Assembly: GCA_037951105.1 (NCBI GenBank)
Contig: JBAMJV010008475.1
Span: 28,501-92,500 of the forward strand
Direction of reading: 5' to 3'
Length of the DNA stretch: 64,000 nt
From: Echinarachnius parma
Taxonomy: Eukaryota; Echinodermata; Echinoidea; Clypeasteroida; Echinarachniidae
Shown piece after piece: positions 1 through 12,770 of this stretch. The position numbers and the translations under genes were made by a program. The notes beneath the pieces were generated by a model. It saw only the letters and a program-made list of their open reading frames with translations, did no database searches and was not told the DNA's origin. Position 1 is the first letter of the stretch. Every line of letters starts with the position of its first letter.

Positions 1-489
1 CAACACAAAAGCAACATGGTGATTTGTTTATCATACAAATGTTTAACTTTGCAGTATATGAATTGCATGGAATTATAATGTATGCATATCAAAGCTAATA
101 AACAGTTGGAAAACCTCGCAAACAAAATTGTAAAATATTCGACGCTTGCATTCCCAATTACGTTACAGATTGCCATTATTCAATTTAAAACATATTACAG
201 TGGTCCATTCATAAGAATTTCCAACATGGTACTTGAGATTTCAATCATTAACCGATATCATTGTATATCATTGTAAACTTCTTCTGAATTATACTATACT
301 GTCCATTGCTTTTGACTACAATCGACACACGGTCAGGGACGCTTTTTTATTAAATCATAAATATCTCCATATAATTTGGGAGACAGTTACAAATTAAAGA
401 TACATTGCATTTATCTGCTACCATAATCCAAACAAGTCACAAATGATGTGTGAAAGCTCCAAGTGGATTTGAAAACGAATCGCCATAAA
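1..489 (+). other. 3' flank of an upstream GPCR unit (partial)
   Basis: This stretch matches, with moderate divergence, the sequence just downstream of the two GPCR genes (about 11855-12370 and 16917-17400). Shared blocks include the start near CAACACAAA, the block around 150-240, and GTGGATTTGAAAACGAATCG near 466-483. It is therefore the 3' flank of a further receptor copy whose coding part lies left of the window. Homology stops near 489, where the LINE begins. No coding sequence is visible. Confidence 0.75.
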
Positions 490-2941
490 ACACTGATTAC
501 GACTATGTTTCAAGCTGGACTCGACCAAGTTGTCACCTTTCCAACTAGACTGGATAGCACTGTCGATCTCTTTCTCACAAATCGCCCTTCTTACATCAAC
601 AAATGCCAACCAATCCCTGGCATAAGTGATTACGAAATTGTGTTCATCGACACAGACAACAAGCAAAAATGAAACAAACCAGTGAAGCGGAAAAATATAC
701 ATGTGGGACAAAGCTGACATGGTCGTCATCCGCAATGACGACGAAAAGATGGCAGAGAGTTTGTCAACAAGTATGACTCAACATCCTCTGTCTGTGAGAT
801 GTGGACCACCATTGAATCCCGGACTTCTGAGCATACTTGACAAAGTAACTTTAAAAAATGACCTCAGTCGCTTCAACCAATCATGGGTGAGTCGTAAAGT
901 TAAGAGGTTGAGTCGGAAGAAACAGCGTACTTGCAACCAAGCACGATCATGCCGCAATCCCCAGAGAAAGCAAGGACCTGGGTGAAGTACATCAACCTCA
1001 AAAAACGCATGCAGAAAGCCTGTAATGATGCATACGACACATACATCTATATACATCATCTGTGCTGATCTCAAATCAAATCCTAAGCGATTTTGGAGCC
1101 ACATCTCAAGTAATCGGAGCGACAACAACGGTGTTGCCCCTCTGCGAGGTTCATCAGGAGCCACGTACACTGGTAGTAGAGAGAAGGCCAACTTATTGAA
1201 CAACCAGTTCTGCTCGGTCTTCAACAAAGCAGAAAAGCCAAACAGCCTACCTGATCTTGGTCCTAGCCCATTCCCCCCAATACCACCCATTGAAGTGTCG
1301 GTCAACGGGGTAATCAAGATGCTCAAGAAATTGAATCCCCACAAAGCAACAGGGCCAGACTCCATCCCAGCTCGTCTCTCAAAGAACTTGCAGATTGTCT
1401 TGGACCTGTACTAGCCATTCTCTACCAAGCATCTATCAATACAGGAATGGTACCAGACATTTGGAAGTCGGCCATAGTCACACCAATCTTCAAGAAAGGG
1501 GAGAGAAACAAGCCATCGAATTATCGTCCAATTTCACTGACAGTTATCTGCTGCAAATTACTGGAGCACATCATCCACAGCTCAGTAATGCGTCATTCCT
1601 AGCACATGATGTCATGTCTGATGTTCAGCATGGTTTTCGGAAGGCGCGCTCCTGCGAATCCTAACTTATCATCACCGTAGATGACATTGCACAAAACCTA
1701 GACAACGGACAACAGACGGACCTCATACTACTTGATTTTTCAAAGGCATTTGAGAAGTTCCCCACCATAACCTTCTACACAAACTCAAGTTTCTACGGCA
1801 TCCATGAAAGCCTCATCACCTGGATCAGCATTTTTTTTGCAAGCGCAGGGTCCAGTGAGTCGTCCTTGATGGAGAATCATCGGAAGTATCCCCCGTATCA
1901 TCTGGCGTCCCCCAGGGCACTGTGCTGGGGCCCTTACTTTCTTGGCCTACATCAACGACTTGCCAAACTGCATCTCTGAAGGTTCCCGTGTCAGATTGTT
2001 TGCTGATGACTGCATACAGAGTGATCAACAAAACAGATGATGCCAGCTACCTCCAACACGATCTGGATGCACTACAAGAATGGGAGCAGAAGTGGATGAT
2101 TGAGTTCCATCCAGATAAATTCAAGGTTCTTCATATCACCAGACGACGCAACCCCATCATATCACCATACTCGATACACGACGATCCTCTCGATGCAGTT
2201 CCATCAGCCAAGTATCTAGGTGTCGAGCTCACTGATAAATTGTCATGGAATAAACACATAGACAGCACCACCAATAAAGGAATCAGAACTCTCTGCTTTC
2301 TTCGTCGAAACTGCGCAAGTTCCCACAAGACATCAAAGCCACATGCTCCAAAGTCCTTGTTCGGCCTATTCTTGAATACGCCAGCTGCGTCTGGGACCCT
2401 AACACGAAGATGAATGTGGCCAAGGTGGAGTCAGTCCAGCGACATGCTGCACGCTATGTGAAGAACAATTTCTCGTGGGAGAGCAGCGTCACCACATTGC
2501 TGGGGACTTGAAATGGGACACACTACAGCATAGAAGGTCCATGGCCAAAGTCATCATGATATATATAATTCATAACAAGCTCATTGACATCCCTTCCGAC
2601 CGGCTGATACCCATCCAATCAACAAGAGGCCATAACCAACGGTTTGCCATCCCAAGACGAGGACATCCTCGTTGAGAGGGGATATTTTTCACAGACACCA
2701 TCCGTATGTGGAAATCCCTCTCCCAGGAAACCATCAATGCCACATCTCCAGACATCTTCAGAGACAGGCTGAAAGATGTCACCCTTGGAAATTAGCGCAT
2801 CAGCTGTGACTGTTTTTAATTTTGTAAATATACTGGACAATTATTAATTTTGTTATGCCCTGAGACTCCTGTCTGCACCGACTGAGAGCTCATAGTATAC
2901 TCCTAGGAGGTTCTGCACAGTACCGGAAGAAGAAGAAGAAG
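489..2941 (+). mobile_element. Degenerate, 5'-truncated LINE (Jockey/CR1-like)
   Basis: Broken reading frames spell parts of a LINE endonuclease-reverse transcriptase. They run in order from the end of the endonuclease domain (VTFPTRLDSTVDLFLTNR, about 525-585; GISDYEIVF, 625-650) to RT motifs: NPHKATGPDSIPARL at about 1335-1378, the YRPISLT-like block near 1521-1545, the HGFRKARSCES block near 1629-1662, the DFSKAF block near 1735-1750, LFADDC-like near 1998-2015, and KYLGVELTDKLSWNKHID near 2211-2264. Frameshifts and stops separate them, so it is dead. The 3' end carries a short GAA microsatellite (2923-2941). It interrupts the GPCR 3' flank: homology to the paralogous spacers ends at the left junction. 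Clade is uncertain. Confidence 0.85.
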
Positions 2942-2970
2942 ATAACGATCATAAAGTTCCATTATACACG

Positions 2971-3514
2971 GTAAAGGGGTAGTACAGTTTGGTAAGGCTG
3001 AACTTTAGTAACCAAACCTGGACAGTAACATTATAAACTAATAATAGTTATAACTCTACCATGCTCGAAAGGTATACAAAATTACAACGACTAAGTAAAA
3101 AGCCCATTATCATTCAAAAGAGCATTAAAACACAAGGGGGCGCTCTCTAAAAAGGCATTGGTTTTAAGCATTTTCATACAAAATTATGCATGTGATGTTT
3201 TATCGAAATCATGATTAAATAAGAGAGATCATCAACAACTATTTAAACAACGCTCTTTGAACATTTTTGAAAAAGTGTATGCATTTTTAAAATTTTTTGA
3301 AAAATTCATCTAATTATTTGGGCCCCCAAATAATTATAAGATCAGATATATTTATTGATATTTCAGCCGTTTCTGGACCGATTTTGACCAAATAAAGTTT
3401 ATTCTGCCATTAAAATTGCATGTTCTCTCAAATTCGACACTCAGTTTTTCATTACCTCACAAAAAAATTGTGATGTGCAGCGCCCTCTCTACCAAAACTA
3501 AACTTCCCCTTTAA
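2971..3514 (+). mobile_element. MITE-A copy (subfamily A1)
   Basis: One of at least a dozen copies of the commonest repeat in the window. It begins AAAGGGGTAGTACAGTTTGG and ends CTCTACCAAAACTAAACTTCCCCTTT, i.e. inverted ends of the form AAAGGGRTAGT...ACTAYCCCTTT. The interior is shared by all copies, with CATGCTCGAAAG and GATTTTGACCAAATAAAG blocks and a GGGCGCTCTC motif. There is no ORF. It is closest to the copy at 43079. Confidence 0.85.
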
Positions 3515-3785
3515 GTTACAGGGCTGTTTTCATTCAAAATCAGCCTTTTAAACAAGCGGGCGCTCTCCAGACACCTCAAGTATCAACCATTTTTTTAATC
3601 AACCAATGTGAATGTGATGTTTGGATAAAATGCTTATTCAATAGAGAGATCATCAAAACACATTTTAAAACCATTTTGGTAGATTTTCATTTTGTGTAGT
3701 ATTTTACCATAATATATACATGTACATGTATATTTTTTAATTATTGAATAAAAGTTGGTCCCCCACATGTATGTATGTATTTTTT
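3515..3785 (+). mobile_element. MITE-A subfamily A3, left fragment
   Basis: Sequence from AAACAAGCGGGCGCTCTCC through GTGAATGTGATGTTTGG to the TATATTTTTTAATTATTG stretch matches the A3-type copies at 54380 and, inverted, 21697. The matching right end lies at 5295-5377, so this copy was split by later insertions, including the 4071-5070 element. Confidence 0.6.
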
Positions 3786-4070
3786 TTGTTTTTTTGGGGG
3801 CTAAACCAAATCCGCATCACCACGGATATTGCGAGGGAGCGAAGCGACCAAGCCCGAAGGAGCAAGCGACTGAGCGGGGGGGGGGGGGGGGGGGGGAGGG
3901 TATGTGGAGGGGTGTCCCCTCCCACGGTAGGGAGCTTCTGCATTTTTGGACTTGAAACTGTGCACTCTAGTGCATACTAGACATTCTGACTTGACGACAT
4001 TGTACTACTGTATAATGTGAGTAAATGCGTCAAATATGCACCCCAAAAATAATATTCGCATAGTGACATA
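3786..4070. repeat. GC-rich spacer with poly-G run
   Basis: Contains a purine-rich block (GCGAGGGAGCGAAGCGACC, 3830-3848) and a long G run (about 3877-3897). No reading frame of interest is seen. It lies inside the split MITE and may be part of another insertion. Confidence 0.4.
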
Positions 4071-5070
4071 TACAGAGTGAGTCAGAAAAAATGTCCCATC
4101 TTTTAAAAGTTGTCTTGTTTTGAAGTTTGAATATTATGGATTTTACGATATGTCTTGTAAAGTTATCCCTCCCAGCATATCTCGGTATCCTTTGCATCTA
4201 AATCTCTGCACGCATGACTGAACATCAGACAATCTTTAGAAGACTGCAAAATCACACTTGCGCCAAGTGGATGGGTGAGGAATAAAACAAATTGTGAAAG
4301 AATTTATAACTTTTAATGCTGGGACACCGAACATAGGGATAACGGCGGCATAACCCTTGCAGAACTTATGTTACATTCTAAGTTCGTGTATACTTGGTGA
4401 CCAAAAGTATCTCTGTTGCGGGGTGAACTGAGGACGAGCCATAATTCGTACTTGTCCTATTCAAACAGGTCTCAACATAATTAACTGCTGCCAAATCAGG
4501 CAAACCCTTTGGTGGCAAGTACTGCGCAAGCACAGATATCCATTGTAAATTGCCATTGTTAGTCAACAAAAGACATAAACGAGATTCATGTTTATTGTTA
4601 TTGTACCAACGTATTGAGATAGCACATTGGATTTATGTGCACTTGATGATGATGGTGGTGGGGGTGGTGGTGGTGGTGGTGAATGTGTTAGGGGAAGGAC
4701 TGTCAGGGAATCGCCGCTTAAATATTCAGCGATCTTGTTAAAAATCAATGCTTAATCAGAAAAGGGGAAATGTTAACACTGCATTATGAAACAATTTGTG
4801 TGTGGGTGTGTGTGTAAGTGTGTGTTCTGTCTGTCTGACTGTCTTTGTTCAAAACACTGTTTTATTCCACTTGGCGCAAGTGAGATTTTGCAGTCTTTTA
4901 AAGATTGTCTTTTGTTCAGTCATGCGTGCAGAGATTCAAATGAAAAGGGTACCGAAATATGCGTGGAGGGTAGCTCTACCAAGACATATCATAAAATCCA
5001 TGATTAAATGTTCATACTTCAAATAAGACAACTTTTAAAAGATGGGACGTTTTTTCTGACTCACTCTGTA
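4071..5070. mobile_element. 1-kb TIR element, Tc1/mariner-type ends
   Basis: Left end TA-CAGAGTGAGTCAGAAAAA and right end TTTTTTCTGACTCACTCTG-TA are inverted copies, with a TA dinucleotide at each border. Inverted homology continues about 200 bp inward: CATGACTGAACATCAGAC and GCGCCAAGTGG near 4210-4270 mirror 4865-4930. The interior has GGTGGT microsatellite and no transposase. TA duplication and CAG... ends are typical of Tc1/mariner non-autonomous elements. Confidence 0.8.
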
Positions 5071-5294
5071 CAGTTCAAACAGTGCATCAAAAGCCACATT
5101 ATTTATGATACAACAACATGAACATTGTATTCCAGACGTAGTTATCTTGTCTAAAGAAATTTTTGTCCTTCAATTTCTGTTATCGAATTAGATATAAGCC
5201 ATGATTGGAATTTTTTTTTTTTTTTTGGGGGGGGCATTAGCCCCCAAGCCCCCACCCCCCCCCCCCCACCACCACCACCAGTACTCCAGTGAAT

Positions 5295-5377
5295 AGTACA
5301 CTCAGTTTTTCATTACCTCACAACATAAAGTGTTTCTTGAAGCGCCCTCTATACCAATACTGAACTATCCCTTTAAT
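5295..5377 (+). mobile_element. MITE-A subfamily A3, right fragment
   Basis: CACTCAGTTTTTCATTACC through GCGCCCTCTATACC and ACTATCCCTTTAA is the right end expected for the A3 copy whose left part ends near 3785. Confidence 0.6.
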
Positions 5378-6127
5378 ACGAAACGTATAAACATAAAGAA
5401 ATACAAACAAACATACAGGACTGATGAAATTACGGAAAAGAAAGAAACTAGAGAAAAATTTACTTCTTAAAAAAAGAATACGATTGACCAACACAAGACA
5501 GATTCCAAACAAACAAATTTAACCCATGATAATCAGAAGAGATAACAAAAAAACACTTCAACGGTGCGATCGGATGCGACTCTTTCCCTGGTGGTGCCGT
5601 TGTCATTGTAATTAAGAGCGAGAGAGAAGGATAAGTGGGGTTAACAGTCTGTAAGGTGGTAATGACCTCAAAGCAAAGTACGCAGTCAAAGTGATGCTCA
5701 TGGGATGGGGTATTTAAACAAAAAAAATTACTATCTTGCCATTATCGGGTGTTTTTTTCTTCTAACGAGTGAATGACCGTCTGAAGAGCCAAACAAATAC
5801 AGTACTCCCATACTCTTGGAAACATTATTTTGACCACGGATGTGTTTTTTAAGTCAACTTAAAATGATCACAAATTTAGAAGAATACAATCTATAGTTGT
5901 AAACATAGAGGGAGACACAGTTCTATACTACTTTGCAAAGTATTGCACTATATATAGGACAGTTCTCGTCCTTCCTCGACCCCTATAGGAAGGTCAGTGG
6001 TTCACTATTTAAAATGCAAACGCACAAGCAAAAAAAAAAAAAAAAAAACGAACAAAGAAATAAACAAACAAACAAACAAGCAAACAAACAAACAAACGCG
6101 CGCGCGTGTGTGTATGTGAATGTTTGC

Positions 6128-6170
<43 letters not shown>

Positions 6171-6188
6171 CGTGTGTTTTTGTTTGTG

Positions 6189-6248
<60 letters not shown>

Positions 6249-7261
6249 GTATGTGTGTGTGTGTGTGTGATTGGTGGGTGGTGGGCCTATGCTTCAAGTA
6301 CAGTTAATTTAATATTATGTAACATCAACACACCTTCTATACTATTGTAAGTGACCAACTCAATGTTGAATGTAAAAATGCGCTATATCCATGATTTCTG
6401 GCAAAAGGCGCTAAATCCCCCCCCCCCCCCAAAAAAAAAAAATTTAATAAAAAATATGACAAATTATATAAAATACATGTTGTACGCAGGATTTGTCGAA
6501 CTTGCATTTTTATGACCTTTAGTCTGTTAGTGGTAGCTCTTCCACCTGTAGTATAGATTTGATGAATACACAGAGACAAATGTGTGTAATTAAAAAACAC
6601 AGATTTTCTCGAAATTATCCAGAATGGATTTAGCGCCTTTTGCTCTTCATATTATAACATAACATTATAACATGTGAATAATGAAATAACAATGTTTACA
6701 ACTAATTGGTAATTTATGTATAACACACATTTTATTATCATACAGCTATAATAATAATAATGACAATTATATGACGGCGTATGCATTTATTTGAACACAA
6801 GTTTGTTTTGATGTACACGATGGCATAATAAACCAAGAATCAACGATTATTGTTTAGCATCAGAACTGATCATTTTATGTATCAAATATACAGCCTTGGA
6901 AACAAAATGATTGGACCAAGTACTTTTTGCTAAATCTTTGAGGTTTGTTACTCTATTTAGTCACTGATATTCGTTTAAAGGAAACATAACTTCATCAAAT
7001 ATCAAAAGGAGGTATAGTCAATATGGTTACGAATGCCTCTGACATAAATTCTGTCTTGAATTTGACCCACTCAACACGATTTCAATTATTTTATTTTATT
7101 TGTATTTATATTTGTTTTTATTATTGAATTGTTATGCAACGCCTTTTTGGCACCATGCGGCTCCCTCCTCCCAGGCCACCATCCACTCAAGCTCCCTGCT
7201 TATGATGTTTGGTCTTCTGCATTCATTTTTTTAAATTTTGTTATAATTGTATACATTTTTG
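5378..7261. other. Non-genic AT-rich spacer
   Basis: No exon-like reading frame is seen. It holds A/AAC-rich runs (6030-6100), the TG microsatellite listed separately, C and A homopolymers near 6418-6440, and a small inverted pair (GGCGCTAAATCC near 6407 against GGATTTAGCGCC near 6625), possibly the ends of a short unclassified element. Confidence 0.6.
6101..6271. repeat. (TG)n microsatellite
   Basis: About 170 bp of nearly pure TG with few interruptions. Apparent Cys-Val or Thr-His reading frames across it are artefacts of the repeat. Confidence 0.95.
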
Positions 7262-7366
7262 TCACATCAATTTATATCAGTCGGAAGAGCACCGGTCTAG
7301 CAATCCGGAGGTCTCGGGTTCGAATCCCGTTGGAATCCCATTTTCTTTGCCCTCTTTTAATCACAA
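7262..7366 (+). mobile_element. tRNA-derived SINE, left part (split)
   Basis: Holds tRNA-like sequence with a B box (GGGTTCGAATCCC, about 7317-7329) and the tail CATTTTCTTTGCCCTC, then AATCACAAT. The rest of this SINE tail (ATATTTATGGTCAGTTTC) resumes at about 8494, so the foldback element at 7367-8493 inserted into the SINE. Confidence 0.75.
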
Positions 7367-8493
7367 TTGTCGGTATTCTGGAGTCAGGTTTAGTTAAACT
7401 TCAGGTTTAAGGAAGGTTTAACCTCGGCATTTAAACCTCAAGTTTAAATTCCATATTCTGAAGTCGGGTTTAACGATCTATGGTTTAAGGTGGGTTTAAG
7501 GCGGGTTTAACTTTAACGTGTGCAGTATAGGGCTGAGTTAAACTATGTGTGCACATAGTTTAAGAATAGTTTAAGCAACGTTCGATCATGCTACAAACGC
7601 AGAAATTAGTTTGAATCTGTTTTCCACAGTTGCATATCAATGGGATAGTCTTTTGTAATGTTTATAAACCATCTATGCATTCATTTCGATCAGAAAATCA
7701 GTATAAGCTCGTCAGAATCGAAACAGAAAAGCTGCATGCGGCTTTTCAATGCATCGGACATCTACCGGTGTGGCGACCGGAAAGTTATGGCGGTGTACAT
7801 GGTGATGAATGACCTTCGTACCTTCGAATTCAAGTCGCGATAACTTAACAAATTGCTGCGGTACCCAATATTGTTTTACGATAGAAATAACATACCTTTT
7901 CTGATGAAGAACTTGTGTGAGTTTCATGGTACAGATTCAAGTCATGTATTTTTAGCGCAGCTTTTCTGTTCGGTCTGACAAAGTTTTGTTATGTACGAAA
8001 TTAATGCATTGCAATACCCATATGATTATGCACAACGCTACAACGCGTACAGTACATGCAAAATATCGCATGTACCGGATTTGTACGGTACATGTAAAAA
8101 GGCCCGGATGTTAAGTCTTCATTCAAGATGTTGATGTTTAAAGATTGTCATATAACTTCCTCAAAAAGACGTATTGATTCCTCATATCGTTATGAAAACA
8201 TTTTTAATTAATTGTATAAACTACAGAGATGATAAGGATAAAAATGTATCTATATTGAACTTATATTGAACATATTTCAAATATTATTTATGATCGTGTG
8301 ACTTGTTTGCATCTATGCATAGTCGTTCAGCACATACGTCATTGACTTAGACTCGGGTTAACTAAACCTGACTTCAGAAACTGAAATTGAGTTAAACTTG
8401 CCTTAAACTGGAGTTGAGGTTTAAGGCGAGTTTAGTTAGACTTCAGGTTTAGCTTAAACCAAGTTTAACTAAACCTGACTCCAGAATACGGGC
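7367..8493. mobile_element. Foldback/TIR element inserted in a SINE
   Basis: The left end (GTATTCTGGAGTCAGGTTTA, about 7371-7390) is the exact inverse of the right end (TAAACCTGACTCCAGAATAC, about 8471-8490). Both arms carry many degenerate GTTTAA/TTAAAC repeats, about 150 bp per arm. The middle has no coding potential. The intact SINE at 8531-8825 shows the uninterrupted target. A clean target-site duplication is not obvious (perhaps AT). Confidence 0.85.
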
Positions 8494-8530
8494 CATATTT
8501 ATGGTCAGTTTCTCTATATGTTTGAATTAA

Positions 8531-8825
8531 TTATTACAAAAAGCTGTATCACTTCGGTGATCCCTCGCATATATCCCTAATTTGATTTGTATCCTTCTGG
8601 TTTATGTCAGGTTTATAATAGCTTCTGACCACTCGGGCAATGAGAATTAAGGGGTTTCAGGGACGAGCACCGTAGGGTTTTCTATAGCTCAGTCGGAAGA
8701 TCACCGGTCTAGCAATCCGGAGGTCTCGGGTTCGAATCCCGTTGGAATCCCATTTTCTTTGCCCTCTTTTAATCACAATATATTTATGGTCAGTTTCTCT
8801 ATATATGTTTGAATTAATTTATATC
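8531..8825 (+). mobile_element. tRNA-derived SINE, near complete
   Basis: It has a head (GCTGTATCACTTCGGTGATC), a tRNA-like body with A-box region (ATAGCTCAGTCGGAAGATC) and B box (GGGTTCGAATCCC), then CATTTTCTTTGCCCTC and a tail ending TTTGAATTAATTT. The copy at 50190-50470 shows the same organisation, so the tRNA module sits in the middle of the unit. The anticodon loop CTAGCAA would read AGC (Ala), but the cloverleaf is imperfect. Confidence 0.8.
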
Positions 8826-9199
8826 ATGATGATTGTATAACAATTCTAATTTGATTGTTTTCTTATTTTCATGTATGGAACAATGTTATTCGTAAATTTC
8901 ATTTTGATTTTGTTAATAAATGCAAACATAAATCTGCCTTAACAATATTTGACTAAAATATGAATTTGATGAATCATTGTATGGATTTTGACCATTACAG
9001 GGCATGCGTTTCATACACTCGTATTGCAATGCATTGTGGAGCATTTTGTAATTTTCGCTAAGTAGTGATTTTATCATATAAATCTCTTCCAGTTCTTTGT
9101 GGGGTTTGTTTATGAGTACATTCATTCTTGATGCAAGTAGTCAATTACTCTTATCAGAGAAGTAAGACAAGATGAAGAAGATGTCTGTCCTGGTATCAC

Positions 9200-9612
9200 T
9201 AGTAACATGACTAAAGCCGGGTTATACTGATAGACAGACTGTGTACATCATGTATATCGACCCTTTGTATATTATATCATTATAGCGACCCTGGTCAACT
9301 TCTATGAAAAGCAGGTTGTTATGATTAATGGCCCTTTGTATATACATGATGCAATGTTGTTGTGCGGCCTTGAATATCATACTACCCATAATAATTTACG
9401 CCCGCATTATAACATTCTACCCGCAATTGTACTCATTCAGCATTTCAAGTCGTCTACATGTAGTACAGTGCTTCATCTAGTCAGTATCCTCAAAATCATT
9501 CCTTCGACAAATTTCGCTCAGCTTACACGCAGTGCAAGAGTCTATTTTGTGCACATTAAAACACAAACGCACAAGATTATCTTCGGATCAGCAGAAAATC
9601 TATCTGTTAAAA
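9200..9612 (+). promoter_or_regulatory. Conserved 5' flank of GPCR gene 1
   Basis: Blocks such as CTTGAATATCATACTACCC, TTACGC, TCTACATGTAGTACAG and CCTTCGACAAATTTCGCTCA are shared with the region before gene 2 (13640-13906). Part recurs before the missing fourth copy at 19047-19092. A promoter and 5' UTR here are inferred from position and conservation. No clear TATA box was identified. Confidence 0.5.
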
Positions 9613-11811
9613 ATGAATGATATCCTTTTCATACTTCTCCTGCTCATATTTGGAGTTACCTCGTCGAATGCAACTCGACAATTTTATGGCGTAGCTGATG
9701 TAGTCGTCACAAATAGCAACTTTGCTATTAGCGACAGCTTCGTCGCCTCTTCAACAGCATCGCTGAAGCAAAAACTTGGTCTGAATGTCACCCATAGTGC
9801 CATCATGGACAGGGATGTCCAGCTGCAATACGATGGAAATCACTTGGCTTTGTCATTCAATGGATCATTTAACGACGTTGGAGATATCCCGGTTTGTCTA
9901 GACGGAAACAGTCGGTTTGCCGAAATCAACGGGACTGATGTACTGGTGTATGAGATACGAACAGTATCTCTGCAAACATTCTACAACGAATCGTTGTTAG
10001 AAGAACAGTGTCAACAAATGGGCATGAGTTTTGTGTATATAGAATACTTTGCAGATCTGTTTTGTTTGGAGTTTCCGTTTCTCGAATGTGAGCCACAAGC
10101 TGAAAGCTTCGCCTATCGATACGACTTTTTTGAGGGTGGATCACCAAGACTGATTACCTTCCACTGCTCAGAGATATACCTGGATGTTAATGCTTCTTGT
10201 CTGAGCACGGTTGACCCTTTTGATGAAGAATGGATACATCTCTATTGGAATTCACCGTGTATCCTTACAGTGGCTGGCCAGTTTAAACCAAATTACCCTC
10301 AAAGAATTGATCCACTAGGAAGAGAGCCACAACAACTGCAGTTTCAAAATCTCTCTATTCCTTGGAACTGCACAGATTATGACGTGTACGTGAATAATGA
10401 TGAAATACTATTTGATATCCCAATCATCTTATCCAGTAGCGACCCAACCTGGGCGTTTGTGCCAGCATGGCTAGCCGTTTGCCTCTACGTGATAAACGCT
10501 GCCTCCATTCTCGCGTCTATTTTCTGTCTCGTCACGTTCGCTCTGTTTCCAGTTCTCCGGAACGCTCACGGAAAGAATGTCCTCAGCCTTCTGATGGCCA
10601 CCATTATCGCTCTCATCTACACGTCCATTCCTCTGAAGTCAGACAGCGCCCCTCTATGCGTCTTCTTGGCGTCAGTCACCTTCTACCTCGTGTTGGTGCC
10701 TAACTACTGGTGGACAGCAGTGGCAATCTTCCTAGCCTGGACCCTAGGAAGGAAGGGTATTCATAAGATGCAGACCTCTGGAAACAAAATGTTTCTACTT
10801 CTCTCTCTTTTCGGTTGGGGTGTACCACTAATTCTAACGATGGTTGTTTTGTTCATGCACATCGGCGGGATGCAGTTCTTCAACACCGATGACAAGTGTT
10901 GGATCAATCTCGGATGGCAGACTTTTCTCCTAGTGGCGATGACTCTGGCGCCATTTTTCGTAAATTGCGTCCTCTTTGCTCTGGTGACCTACAGGCTGCG
11001 AGCGACAAAGAAAGAGTTGGAATCCCTGAATGAAGGAGGTCGGGCACGATCCTCGACAAGGGGAGGAGAAAGAAGTTTGACGATTAAGGTAAATACTAAT
11101 CTTGACTATTGTATTTCTTGAATATGAAAACTAGTATGATAATTATGACGTTATGACGTTATTGTCAAGAAATAACCACGTTTGATAATTCATTAGCAAT
11201 ATTATGTTTCCTGTAAAAGTCGTTTAGTTTTTTATTGAAATGTTCTTCTGATTCGGATTTTTGAAGGAAAAAAATACCCCAATTCGTTGAAAATCAATGC
11301 ATGTTCATCTACCTACTACAAAAGAACTGGCATTAAATTTGTACAAAGAGGATACAATCATGCGACGAAAATTGGAATAGTCCTTGAAGAAATAATGCTT
11401 CCTTGAACAAAGACAGTCATTAGTGATGATAAGAGATATACATTCACAAATATATAATCTTGTGGATCTTTTACCTGTTTCATCAATGCATGAGCAACCT
11501 ATCTTCATTTATCTAATGCCAAACCAAACGAGATATTTGTTATTCTCCTATAAATATTGTGTTGAATACCTTTATAGATGGCAGCGATTTTCGGCGTTCT
11601 GTCCCTCCCGAGTTGGGTGTGCTACATCTTCTTCCTCATCTTCCCCGTCGCCGGACTGGCGATCGCAGCGCAGGTCCTCAGCCAAATCACCGCGTTCGTT
11701 CTCCCGCTCGTCCTCTGCTGCAATCGACGAGTCTTCCAGCTCTGGAGGACAAAGCTCTTCCGGGGCGAGGCGATTACTTCCGGATCAACGATGCGAACCA
11801 CGATGATGTAA
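9613..11811 (+). CDS. Methuselah-like / class B orphan GPCR 1 (two exons)
   Basis: Predicted 569-residue seven-transmembrane receptor from exons 9613-11088 and 11578-11811, phase 0, donor AAG|GTAAAT and acceptor TTTATAG|ATG. The start chosen is the Met directly before a signal peptide (MNDILFILLLLIFGVTSS); an in-frame Met 27 codons upstream adds a non-signal stretch. About 255 residues of extracellular domain follow, with several Asn-X-Ser/Thr sites (NVTHS, NGSF, NASC, NCTD) and multiple cysteines. TM1 begins near residue 284. The loop LRNAHGK before TM2 and WGVPLILT in TM4 resemble Methuselah-like and secretin-class receptors. Exon 1 ends after TM5 and intracellular loop 3; exon 2 encodes TM6-TM7 and a short tail ending MRTTMM. 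No GAIN/GPS cleavage motif was seen. Ligand unknown. The tail is 15 residues shorter than in gene 2. The gene is one copy of a tandem array. Confidence 0.82.
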
Positions 11812-12770
11812 ACGTTGGTAAAAGAAAATGCGTGTTTTATACGACTGTATCATACAACACAAATGCAACCGGGTGCATGTTTATCATAAGAATGTCAAAT
11901 TTGATATTAATAGCATGGTATTATAGTCTATGCATATAAAAAGCCAATGGACCGTTAGAAAACCGCGCAAAAAAACTGTACAGCATTCGACGTTTATATT
12001 CCCAATAACGTGACAGATAACCATTGTTTATCTATTAACTATTAAAGTGGTCCATCAACTTCAAAATAATTTTCCAGAATGATAGTCGAGACTTCAATCA
12101 TATTAACCAATACCATCGAACAAATGTTCTGAATTATTTGTGAATGTCTTTTTAAAAAGGAACGGTGTTTTTATCACCTACATCCCATTGATTTTGACTA
12201 CAATAAAACAATATTAAAAAACCTTCAGAACGCTTTTTATTCAACCATAAACATCTCCATATAATTTGGGAGACAATTAAAATTTAAAATCCATTTAATT
12301 TATATGCTAACATAATCCAAACAAGTCACAAGTGAATTGTGAAAGCTCCAAGTGGATTTGAAAACAAATCGCCATAATACTTGAATAAAATTGACCATTA
12401 TTTATATAGGCAATTAAACTTCATACATAACTTTGTCGTATAACTCGATACGATTGATACGTACAGCATGGAGAGTACGAGTTCAGGGGAAGAACAAATT
12501 GGTCGAGCATATATCCACATTTACGTACGGACTCATCCCGGCGGACAGACTGTGTACATCATGTATAGTAATAGCGACCCTTTGTATATTATATCATTAT
12601 AGCGACCCTTTTAAACTTCTATGAATAGCTACTGTTATGATAAATGACCCTTTGTATATACGTGATATGATTGTGTTGAACATGCTATTATAATATTTAA
12701 TATAGTGAGTATGAATAGACTGATAATGATCATTAAACAATATAATATGTGAAGAATTAATTAATCATGT
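11812..12770. other. 3' flank and spacer after GPCR 1
   Basis: Non-coding. It is colinear with 1-489 and 16877-17817, so it belongs to the duplicated unit. A candidate poly(A) signal AATAAA lies at 12202-12207 in this copy only. Repeats of the block CGACCCTTTGTATATTATATC occur near 12575-12600. Confidence 0.6.

Noticed and set aside
778..1365. Long minus-strand frame across the LINE
   Set aside because: It lies opposite the recognisable reverse transcriptase motifs and has no domain of its own.
5933..6350. Cys-Val-rich and Thr-His-rich frames
   Set aside because: They result from the TG/CA microsatellite.
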